DNA of 22,852 nt from Rodentolepis nana (lineage: Eukaryota > Platyhelminthes > Cestoda > Cyclophyllidea > Hymenolepididae), in assembly GCA_900617975.1 (NCBI GenBank), contig UZAE01012434.1:14828-37679 (forward strand). Direction: 5' to 3'. The notes below the pieces were generated by a model. That model worked only from the letters and a program-made list of their open reading frames with translations, had not been told where the DNA came from and did no database searches. Positions 1-9,200 of this stretch are shown here, piece by piece. Both the position numbers and the translations under genes were made by a program. Position 1 is the stretch's first letter; each line of letters begins with the position of its first letter.

Positions 1-172
1 TAAAGTTAAGCCAAAGTCATTACTCCCCACACCCACCAAAGCTGGTAGTTAGCGCACCTGGGAGGGGTGCTTGCGCCAACCCGGGATCTGCGTTCTGCAG
101 CTTAGTATTTGGGGACATAATCTGCCACAAATGTTGCGTAGATTACTTTTTTCCATCTTTGCCCCTTCAAAG
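1..172. other. Left edge, probably intronic
   Basis: No coding exon is supported here. The last 30 bases are a pyrimidine-rich tract ending in CAAAG, which reads as the 3' splice site of the exon that starts at 173 or 175. The GC-rich stretch at 45-110 has a vague tRNA-like look but no acceptable T-arm, so no RNA gene is called. Confidence 0.5.
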
Positions 173-2873
173 AGTTGATAGAGGAACAAAAGCGATTGGC
201 CATTTTACAAGAGGAAGAGCTGAAGATGATGTGCGAAAGGCGTCGACTATCCGAGGTTTTGACAACTCTTAGGAATTTCCTGGAAGGCTGCCAACGTGGC
301 GCGGGGATCCCAACTGTAAGTAAACTTTATCCACTGTGCAATGTGGCGTTTACAAATTATTCAGAGAACCATTTTCTTGGCTAAATATCAATAGTTTAAT
401 ACTTTTTAAATAGCAATGCGATTGTTTTAATCTGTATGAACGTTTAGAACTCAGCAGTGTGAATATTAATTAATTCCCCCAATGATTGTATGGAATCGCT
501 TAAAAGATATGAGACAGTTCTAGTTTGATCAATAATCCTGTAGTGGCGCTCACTTTCCCGATCAATAATTAGTCTTCTCAAAGTTAATCAAATGCGTTTT
601 GGGGCTGAGAATTATTATCTTCTGACCTCGTTTCCTCGTAAACCTAAAATAATTTATACGACTAGGTTACATACAGTATTCACGATTTTAATGCAATCAT
701 CTTGGGACGAGGGTAAGGAGTTTGTTTCATGCTTTCCCAGTTTTTCATTTGCTATTGTGAAAAGAGTTCTTATTGATCTATAACATTCAAACGTCTTACG
801 ACCTCCACCACAAAATCAGATGAGGTTAGAAAAAAATCAATGATTGAAGAATAATCTTGAGAAGAATGAGAATGTTCGAGGGACTATGAGTGGAAAGCTG
901 ATTATGTACGTGAAAGAGCGAAATATACAGGGGTTTATCGAGAAGCATGAACAATTCCAAAATGCATATGATTTAATACAGTTAGTGTATGGAGGGGAGG
1001 GGAGGGGAGTGGAGAGGAGAGGAATATCCCTGAAAGAACTCCTGGGCCGGGCAACTTCGGTGGCGAGTGGAGTTGACTCGATGCTGCATTGACTGGTGAA
1101 GAAGGCTGTTGGATTGATCTGCAGGAGGGTGGGAGGGAAGGATTGGCGCTAACGAGCATGCGCACGTAATAAGAGGGGAGTAGAGCGCGTGGTGATGTTC
1201 GAGCCGCTGAAGAGAGCCGTGAGTAGTGTGTGCGGAGTGATGGAATGGGAGGGAGAGCGAGGGGAAGAGCGCGAAGCAGTTGGGCAATGACCTGGAGTGG
1301 GTTGGATCGGTAGGCGAAGGTGGTGTGGAGTGAGGGTTGGCGGGTGAATGATGGGTCTGTGAGGTGGTTGTGAGGATTGTGAGTGAAGGTGTGGGTGGGA
1401 GAGGCAAGTGTAGGTGTGGAAGTGGGTTAGGCTTGGTGCGGCGCCTCGTTATCGCTTCTCGGCTCTCTGAGCTAAGATCATGTGTAGTATCTGTTCTTTG
1501 CAGTGTAATTTCTGCAACGGTCCCTAATTTGGGGCCAGTGAAATTACCTGTATTTTTCTAATCAGGACGGGTGCTGTGAGCTTGCTCAACCCCGTCCACG
1601 GGTCGGCCTCGTATTGCATTACATCGAGGATTGGCCAATTCATTACTGACAAACAATAGAGCCTCCCGCCTTCGTACTCACTCGCCTTGATCCTCCCGCG
1701 CTCACTCCGTACTCACTGCTTCCAACAAATTGTCCAATTCACTCTTCCATCCACATCCCCGTTCAAGATGCCATCTGGTGCACTCAGTTAAACAACATCC
1801 AAGGAGGACCTACTACTCAACCATTAGTGTATTTTCCAGTTTGGTGTTAGCTAATTAGCACGCTATTGATTGAATCGGTAAATATAATTTTCATTTCTCA
1901 GTTACACCATGGGGAAATGCCCAGATGCTCTTGAAATTAGTGCTCATAAAAGGGAGTAAATTTATATTTTAAGAAGAAATTTCAGACTTGATTGTAAAAG
2001 AGCGAGTCAGATTTGTTCCAGCTTTACCTACCTATTAATTGACCCTGGTGATGATTAGTTCCACGACGCCATTGGCTAGACCTTTATCAGTCAAGGGCTC
2101 ATTCGACTGGTCCTCTGATAATTTACTTGACAATGACGTTCGATCTGGATACGTACCGGCATACAATCAGGCTATGTTATTTCATAACACATGTGTTAAA
2201 GGAGCTGTCCAACTTTTCCAGCTGAAGGAGGGATGAGGTAAAGGCCATCTTCATAGTTAAGAAGATCCTACAATCATTTGAGTCCTGAAGAACTCATTAA
2301 GCAGGCTTTCAAATTCTCTCTTAGGTTGCATATACCTCCTCCAGTATTAGCTGATTTCTATATTGGTGAGTAACAAGCATCCCTTGAAAGCCCATCTAAC
2401 GCCTCCCTTCGCAAACAAAGTGTATAGTCAACAAACATTCATTTGATAAACTGGATGTGACTTTTAAGCAAATAATTCTAGTAAAATGGACTAAGATAAA
2501 GTATCTACTATTTATACGTGTTTGGGATAGAAAAATGAAATAATAGCAAACGAAATGTGGGGTACTTAGAAATGAAACTTGAGCTTGTTTTTGTAAAAGA
2601 ACACATTTTTTGAGACATTGGAGCTAGAATTCGTAAAAGCTTATTTATTGTATTGAGTAGCTTCTTGATTTTAAGGGGGGGGGATAATGCCTTTTGCATC
2701 TAATTTTACTTTTAAAATAAAAGCTCAAATTGAACCATTTGACTCGAATCTCACTTGGGCCACTATATTTTATCGCTGTTTTTCTCTCTTTGTAACAGGC
2801 AAAAGATATTGACGATATAAGAAGACAAATTGAAGCGAAAACAAATGCACCTGGGTTTCGGACTGCCAGATAG
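173..2873 (+). CDS. Partial gene, coiled-coil protein C-terminus (two exons)
   Basis: I do not recognise this gene. Two exon-like segments are visible. The first, 173 (or 175) to 315, follows a pyrimidine-rich tract, with two possible acceptors (CAAAG or CAAAGAG), and ends ACT|GTAAGT. It encodes about 47 residues rich in Glu, Lys and Arg, beginning LIEEQKRLAILQEEELK and containing RRRLSEVLTTLRNFLEG, which looks like an amphipathic coiled coil. The second, 2799-2873, follows a very good acceptor (TTTCTCTCTTTGTAACAG) and encodes AKDIDDIRRQIEAKT, then a short tail ending in TAG at 2871-2873. Exon 1 ends and exon 2 begins in phase 0, so they can be joined, giving the C-terminal ~71 residues. The 5' part lies outside the window, and extra exons between 316 and 2798 cannot be excluded. 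The 2.5-kb intron holds the U2 snRNA gene. The two exons could also belong to different genes. Assignment rests on splice signals and amino-acid composition only. Confidence 0.5.
980..1445. other. Strongly G-skewed tract upstream of U2
   Basis: About 465 bases in which the + strand is extremely rich in G with very few C; for example 1321-1380 has only two or three C. It contains three GGGG runs separated by single A (994-997, 999-1002, 1004-1007) followed by further GG pairs, a possible G-quadruplex. The GC content is clearly above the surrounding AT-rich DNA. A long minus-strand open frame at 982-1407 is Pro/Ser/His-rich low complexity caused by the skew, so I do not call it a gene. The tract ends where the U2 gene starts and may be part of its promoter region; that is inference. 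Confidence 0.75.
1451..1636 (+). ncRNA. U2 spliceosomal snRNA
   Basis: U2 snRNA pairs with the intron branch site and, with U6, forms the catalytic core of the spliceosome. The start ATCGCTTCTCGG is the canonical U2 5' end. Stem I follows (GCTC 1462-1465 with GAGC 1469-1472), then CTAAGATC and the branch-site recognition element GTAGTA (1484-1489) within TGTAGTATCTGTTCTT. Stem IIa pairs TTGCAG (1498-1503) with CTGCAA (1512-1517); the human stem is UAUCAG/CUGAUA, so the changes are compensatory. Stem IIb pairs 1519-1524 with 1531-1536. Stem III pairs GGACGGG (1565-1571) with CCCGTCC (1591-1597) around a GAGCTTGCTC loop. Stem IV pairs 1601-1611 with 1625-1636 around TATTGCATTACAT. The length of about 186 nt matches human U2 (188 nt). 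Two oddities: T replaces the usual A at 1481, next to the branch-site element, and the Sm site is ATTTTTC (1552-1558) rather than ATTTTTG. The exact 3' end is uncertain by a few bases. It could be a variant or relic copy, but the paired changes argue for function. Confidence 0.92.
1640..1790. other. C/T-rich stretch downstream of U2
   Basis: Directly after the U2 gene the + strand turns from G-rich to C/T-rich, with repeated CTCACT and CCTCCCGC-type words. A weak match to the snRNA 3'-box (processing signal) pattern can be seen at about 1650-1662 (ACAAACAATAGAG). No open frame of note. Confidence 0.5.
1791..2798. other. Intronic stretch, no supported gene
   Basis: AT-rich DNA. A short frame with good initiation context starts at 1909 (CACCATGG), runs 16 codons and stops, with a GTAAAT donor-like site at 1956; this is too little to call an exon. 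The open frame at 2039-2236 has no ATG start at its 5' end and no recognisable product. A run of nine G lies at 2675-2683. Confidence 0.5.
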
Positions 2874-3655
2874 AGGTTAAACTCCATTCTGCCTTCAATC
2901 CATTCACCAAAGCTCTCTATGTTATATTTATGTTCATAAAGACGTCTTGCTTGAGATCTTGTTCAACAAAACCATCTTTTTTAAAGTTTTTCCTATTAGG
3001 GTGAGGGATTTGTTATGAGAGGTGGTCAATCATAAGTGCATTTGTCTACGTTATGAAATCATCTTGCAAGACTCAGGACCTTTCTAATAGTCACAAAATT
3101 AAAATCCTTAGTCTTCTGAGTTAGCATAAATCTTTGTTGAGTAAGTGAGAGACAAAAAATCTATGAATCGAGCTTAGAATTGGAAAGAACAAATGTATTA
3201 ACGCACGCGCCGGGAGCGTATAAAATTGTGTGCGTGCGAACCAATACTCGTATGCAATTCGAGCACAATGGAGAAATGTGTCAACAGGACAACTTTCAGC
3301 AAGGGAGTTACTCACAGAAAGTGGTTAATCAATTGATTCAATATGTAGGTATACATAGGGAACATCACTGAAACCTGTACTTTGGAGTTTGTTGCATGGA
3401 AAGTAGCGTAGTTGAGAGCAGATTTTATTTATAGGAATAATGTAAAGCTAAGAAGCATACTGATGTTAGGTACCTATACAATGATTCCACTCAGAAATAG
3501 TAAAATGGGAAGGGATGGTTATAGTACCTTCAAGACAAATCATCAACTTAATTATTGCTATTTATAATGGCCAGGTCATTTAATCTGTTTGACTGCTTTA
3601 AGCCAAGCTAACATCGGAATGATACAAGTTTTGTCCGTTTTTCCATCTTATTATA

Positions 3656-3665
3656 AATAAATAAA
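3656..3665 (+). terminator. Tandem AATAAA poly(A) signals
   Basis: Two overlapping AATAAA hexamers at 3656-3661 and 3660-3665, the first such signals after the stop codon at 2871-2873. If used, the 3' UTR of the coiled-coil gene would be about 800 nt. The assignment is tentative because AT-rich DNA produces this word often. Confidence 0.35.
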
Positions 3666-4198
3666 TCTATCAAGACATGTTGGCCTAGACTGGTAGTCTG
3701 GTGCACAGAATAGGTCCTTCAATCATGCTCTGATATTTCTCTCTAAAGATATCTTCCAAATCTGATAGATTTAGACAACTCATCTCGCGCTATCGTCAGT
3801 ATTAATGAGCTATATTGGACCCGAGCTTTACTGAGCTCTCGCAGCAGTAAGTTAAGCAGAGATAAAAACTTCGTCTGCACGGGGAAACGACAACGACCAA
3901 AGAGAAATGTGTGTGATTGTCCAGTAGCTGGTACAGGCTGTGTCTGCGAAGTCGCATGTTACGGGCTCAACGCACGTTGTTACATGCGCATTGATTAACA
4001 CAAAAATGCCTCCTGAATATATTTTTGAAGCCTCAAGAAGCCGGTCAGGCACGAAAGATGTGAGAAATTGATATATTCATTTACCTGTTCATTGTAATCT
4101 TATTCATATTATTATAATTGCTATTTAATTCCCCCATCATTCTCTGGGCTTAGTTTTACAAATAGATAATCATTTATGAAGCAATCTCTGTTGAGGAC

Positions 4199-4330
4199 TG
4201 GCGTGCGCGATAGACTTACCTCCACGCAGAACACCCTGGGCAAACAAGTCTGAACAGCAAGTTAACTTCAAACTACCATGACCCCACCGTGTCATACTGC
4301 ACCACTTCTACCGTACTCATCTTACCTTTT
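4199..4330 (+). repeat. Decayed copy of the ~310-bp dispersed repeat
   Basis: Matches the left ~170 bases of the copies at 20503 and 22035, with gaps. Shared words in order are TAGACTTACCTCCACG, ACCCTGGGCAA, CTTCAAACTACCATGACCCCA, a GTACTCATCTTACC block, then similarity stops. The right half is missing, and the left-end hairpin arms are mutated. This is the most diverged of the four copies and so probably the oldest. Confidence 0.8.
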
Positions 4331-5769
4331 ACGGTAAAGGAAAAATAGACACCCAAAACAGTGGATTGTCTCATAGATAAAGCCTAAGTATTCCTTTTGC
4401 TAACTTCCTTATTAGGATAACTCAAATGTTATTTTTAAAATGACGGAAATAGCTAATTGCAAAGTATTTAAGTTTCAAATATATGTATCTGTTTCATGAA
4501 AAAGAATGTTTTATAACATTGGTGCAAATGTCTACTTTGTAAAGCCTAAGTAGAGTATAGTGAATCAATTTTTCATTAAACGGTCGCTCTTAAATACAGT
4601 TTATAGTGGAAACACCTATTTTGCTTTAAAAAGATTGAAATATTCTTTTAAAGTTGTATGAATTTGGAAGATTTAGATAAAATCATTGTTTGCGATTGGG
4701 TGAAGGGTGTTCATTCAATTTCGTGACGTACTCTTCTATTCTAAAATACATTTGCACAAACATCCACCCCTCCTCTCCCCTCAAGTCTGCTGTCACATCT
4801 TTGAAGCAGACTTATCAACTAGGTGGTTTCAATCCTCTAAGAAGACAATTTTATTGAAATGATTTAAAATACCTTCGAATGTGTTGCATTCCCTACCCTG
4901 AATGTAAATCGACAAAAGTATCACAAAATCAAGGAAATCGACCTTTGAAATATTGTATAATATAGGGAAGATTCACACTAATGTGAGAAAATGAATAAAT
5001 CATTCCAAAATTAGGACGCAACAAAACTTTTGACATCTTTCTTACTTACTTCTCTTTAACCTCAATTTCATCTCATACTGGAGTATTTTGCTTTTAAGCA
5101 ATTTCAGTTACTAGCTCATAACAAAAATCTTCTTATATTTGTTTTCACTGTTATTAATACTAATTACAGCTCATTCAAGTTAGAGAAATGTCTTTTAAAT
5201 CATTCACTTCACATTCAGAGCAGATAATCACCATACAATGATGTCTCTATTGGGCCAGAGATACTATTTCAATTTTACTTCCAATAGGTGCTCTCATACC
5301 CAATCACTTTCAACGTACTTAGCTAGGTCAATTAATCATACGTCCACGGTTTCATTTCCTAATCTGGCTTCACTGTTTGAACTCGGATAAAATTTTCTAA
5401 GGGTGATCTTCCCATTCTCTCTATTGCACATTTCGAAATCAGCTCCAAGGAGCATGAAAGAAAAGGAAACAAAATTCGATGAGATAGAACCGCCGTGCTC
5501 AAATAAATTTTAGCAGCAAAGAGGCAATTACCTCGTAAATATAAGCCTTCTTATGCATTTTCAAAATCATTTTATTTTGAAAGTACTTTTTTGTACTGCT
5601 TCTCACTCACATTCAAGAGTTGACACCTTATATTGACTAAATAGACCTATTAAGACTGTTTAGTGAAATGGAAAGTTGAACTGTTGAACATGGAATAGAG
5701 GTTATTACCAAAAGATGGCCAGAGTCTCGGCCATACCAACAAACGAGTATATGCCATGGTTATTCACAT

Positions 5770-5901
5770 CCAATCGGTGTAACGTTAACCTCCCATTGGG
5801 TAGTTGTAATTGGCTGTGGTGTCTGTTAGCCAATCAAACTGAAGAATTAATGACATTGTAGTTCTTACTCGTCATTTTACTCTTTGTTTGTCTGCTTGAA
5901 C
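5770..5901 (+). promoter_or_regulatory. CCAAT-box cluster upstream of first exon A
   Basis: Four CCAAT/ATTGG pentamers lie within 65 bases: CCAAT 5770-5774, ATTGG 5795-5799, ATTGG 5809-5813, CCAAT 5830-5834. Two are in the NF-Y-like contexts GCCAATCA and AATTGGCT. The last box is 67 bases from the ATG at 5902. There is no obvious TATA box. The arrangement parallels the region upstream of the second first exon at 13404. Confidence 0.6.
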
Positions 5902-6215
5902 ATGGTCTCAAGGGGAACAGTCGATGGGGCTCTGGTTGTCATAGCCGCATTTTTCATTCATCTATCATACGGATGTATGTACACCATTGGTAAGGTTTTT
6001 CTTTTATTCAGTCTAATAATTTTTTTAGGAAATATGATTCCTTATGTTGCTTCGTATGTTGCCAAGCAAAATGACGGTAAATTCAACAATGGTTTGGTGG
6101 TGTGGATGACTGCAGCTCCCTTCCTCACACAAGGTATCGTCATGCCTCTCGGTGGAATTCTGGCTGCCAAAGTTGGTCCCAAACTGGTCGTGACCTTTGG
6201 ATCGGTTATTTGCAG
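5902..6215 (+). CDS. Alternative first exon(s) A of OFA-like MFS transporter, or truncated duplicate
   Basis: Encodes the N-terminal 91 residues of a transporter almost colinear with the gene at 13404. The ATG at 5902 (context GAACATGG) opens 5902-5989. A 39-nt GT-AG intron (5990-6028) follows after YTI, then 6029-6215, which ends CAG|GTAGGT. The coding total is 275 nt, exactly that of the first exon at 13404-13678, and both end after two bases of a codon. By hand alignment 57 of 91 residues are identical, including HLS(Y/F)GCMYTIGNM, PY(V/L)ASYVAK, GLVVW and the MFS motif-A-like MPLGG...K.G.K loop. The predicted parts are transmembrane helices 1 and 2 and the start of 3. No exon resembling the rest of the protein is visible between 6216 and 13404, so it most likely splices over 7.5 kb to exon 2 at 13752. 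Alternatively it is the surviving 5' end of a partial tandem duplication. The mostly conservative substitutions and lack of indels suggest selection. Confidence 0.82.
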
Positions 6216-9200
6216 GTAGGTGAAATACTTCCCTGTAACTGATTCATTCAAAATGTTTCATAAGATGTATTAGTCACATTAAGGGGCCTGTACTGTTATT
6301 CATTTTAAAAATGATCACAATGGAGACTGTCAGTAATCTAGAATCATTAAAAATTGACTTTCATAACGAAGTCTCATTTTTGCTTTGGCTTTAAAACAAC
6401 TTATTCGCTGCGTTTCACGATTCATTTCTCATGAATTACCTATTTGGTTTTATAAATATGGATAGGAATAATTTAGGTCCAAATTTTTGACCAGTAAATA
6501 TGGCAATCTATGTACCTTTACCCAGTTTTCAATTTTATTTGTGAACTGTAAAAGGGGCAATGAACAACAGGGCCCTTTCACAAAGGCTATATTTACAAAG
6601 TATAAATTAGCTTATGCCTGAGGGCTTTCTGATTATTTTTGAGGTTCTTTAAATAGGGGAAAAGACAGATATTGCCCTTAGGCTCTCAGAATTTTTTACT
6701 TAGGCATTGACTACTAGAAGCGTTTTTTTGTTCAAAGAAAAAACCTAGTTTCGCGTCGTTGAGTTTACAGTCTTTCAGTTAGAAATCATGTCCTCAAACT
6801 AGTCCGCTCACGTGTTTTCGATTTTTTATTGATTAGCCATTTTACTCAGCACTAAGCTAGTAATTACGGCCAGTAACCGGTCCATGCATTTGTCACATTC
6901 AAAACTTCAAGTTGGGAACGACTTCGAATTAAGACATTTAATGATTTCCATAATGTATTTCTTGGCTGTCTACTAATTATTGTCTACTTTCATTGTCATC
7001 CTAATTTAGTATTTTGCATTAGTTCTTCATTAGTTGAGAAATTGTCGCGGTTATTTCAAATTAGATTCATTAGGGACGAAATCTTTCCCCTTAATTTAAA
7101 TATTTGATGGGACCAATAGTTGACTAAGTTGACGTTCTTATGGGGTTATTAGTCGCTTTCATGTTTTTCAATTTTTGACCAAATCAATTTGGGCGGCATC
7201 CACCATTTTAAACAGTGTAGATATCACTATGGCTATTGCTGATTTGTATCATATCGCCTCTCCCTATTGTCACGATCGTTTTGTAGAATTGTCATATGAC
7301 GCTAACACACAAAGCACACTACCGCATTAGTCATTTCTTCCCTATTCTACCGTTGTCCTATGTGAACTGCTATCGGTAACATCCGGTATCTGTGCCATTG
7401 TTTGAAGGCTTACGATTCTAGCTAGATGAACTTTAGAAGTCAGTTTTAAATGACTTAACTAAATGAAGAAACTTTTTAATATCCTTTGTTTTTTGTGTTT
7501 ATGGCATACACATGGCTAGCTTGTCTGTTTTATTTTCTTCCACTCGTTCAATCAAGCTCAAACTTGACTAATGCGATATAACACTTGGAACTTGGAAATT
7601 GATTTTAATGACCTTCAAGCTATTAAATTTCCAAAAGGTCTTTATATCGGTCACGCTGTGAGGATACCAATTTATGCAGACGCCAAATTGTGGGTCGCTA
7701 AATTAACATTTTCAATTAAAGTACAAGAAATAGTTGCACTGGCCAAAGTGTATCGATTAAGCCATTATGAGGATTTGGACGAATTAGCGGGGAGAGCGAG
7801 ATGACGGAGAACAAAGCGTATGAGCGAGGTAGCTGGCAGACATGTACGCGTGTTCGCATATGAAGACAGATTAGGAGTCATTTGGGCCACTCATACAAAA
7901 GGGGACTCGATAAAATTGTCAAGACGCTGCCGATATGAGTTCGGTTGTAGGCCAATAATGACAAAGAACTAGCGTATTTTCGTAGAATGTGGCTAGATTA
8001 ATTTGTGGTAATGTATAGAGAATCTCTTTTCACAATTTATGCTTCTTTTGAACACTGAAGGGAGAGGGAAGGGCTTTTGACTCAAAGTATGAATTTATTG
8101 CCTTTAAAAATGTCTGTCTTCTTATATGGGTAAAAATAGTTGGCAATCGATAAATCAAATACAGTGTCCAGGTAGAGTATGGAACCCAATGACTGATAAT
8201 CCATTGTGGTAACGATGAACCCATCTTATGAATAATATTCGATTCGACTTGATAATAGTTGAATAGCGAAAATTGCCCTCAATCAATTATAATGCCTATT
8301 ACTGCATGAAAATTTGTTCAAAATGTTTGTTGAAAGGGCAATTGCACCAAAGGCTCATTGAGAAGTAGCTAAAGAAATACATGTCGGGAATGTTTTGAAT
8401 TAAACACTTTCATGAAATATACTGCCTACTTTCGGACAGACTAAGGAAGCCGAATAATTATGTGAACATGACTTAGCCAGAATCAGGAAACCGCTTATGC
8501 TCTTTGCACTTTTTCGCACATTCTTATGAGCATATGAAAACATGGACATGGATTTAGAAGTTATCCTTACAAATGCAGTACTATGTCCATTTGTAGAAGC
8601 CACTACTATTGGTGATGTGGTATTGCTGAGAACTTACACATAAATTTGATTTTCTCAATTCCGTGTACTGATAGCAGTTTAAGTGATGAAGATCAGTATA
8701 GAGGAAATACTCTTTTTGAATAAAACTAAAATTGAAAATTACTTTTAACGATCTTATTTCTATTCCACCGTGTCAGTTTCTCCATGAAAACGAATATTGG
8801 CGCATTCTTTCATTTGCCATTCTATGTTATGCCATTCATTATGCTTAGCCCTATTTAAGAATTAATTTGGCTTCCAGTTGCTTGCATTAGTACTTTGTAT
8901 CAAATATATGTGCCAAGTTTTAAAATGTCTTCCCATCCATCCTTTTTTTATGTTATTGTTGTAGCATCTATTCACATAACAAAGGAGCTCGTCAGTGAGT
9001 ATATTTGGGTTTGTGGTCATCAATCTCTACACTTTCTCCTCACACTCACTTATACAGTCTTGACACTCTGAATTTGAGTACATTTTAAATTGAGGTTGGT
9101 GTTTAGTGGCATTCGTCTCCTTCTTGTTCTCCAAGCATCTGACTAGCATCTTAGTGAAGTTTTGCCTTAATTAACTGCTTATTTTACAGGTTTGAATGCA

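Larger units (their letters stand above)
2874..5769. other. 3' UTR and intergenic stretch
   Basis: After the stop of the coiled-coil gene there is no conserved frame. The first clear poly(A) signals on this strand are at 3656-3665, so the first ~800 bases may be 3' UTR. The remainder is AT-rich. Open frames at 3180-3371 (+) and 3852-4052 (-) are short, unrecognisable and within chance expectation. A decayed repeat copy lies at about 4199-4330. Confidence 0.5.

Noticed and set aside
45..110. tRNA- or SINE-like look (AGCTGGTAGTTAGCGCACC ... CCCGGGATC)
   Set aside because: There is no proper acceptor stem and no T-arm with a GGTTCRANNCC-type box, so the similarity is too loose.
844..1092. 82-codon plus-strand open frame
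   Set aside because: Second half runs through the purine-rich tract; no splice context or recognisable motif.
982..1407. 141-codon minus-strand open frame
   Set aside because: Pro/Ser/Thr/His low complexity produced by the G-skewed tract; no domain, and it abuts the U2 gene.
1630..1639. ATTGGCCAAT palindrome read as a CCAAT promoter element
   Set aside because: It is the 3' arm of U2 stem-loop IV plus a few bases, which explains it fully.
7571..7804. 77-codon frame starting with ATG
   Set aside because: Protein-like composition, but no motif, promoter or partner exon; frames of this size are expected by chance in 23 kb.
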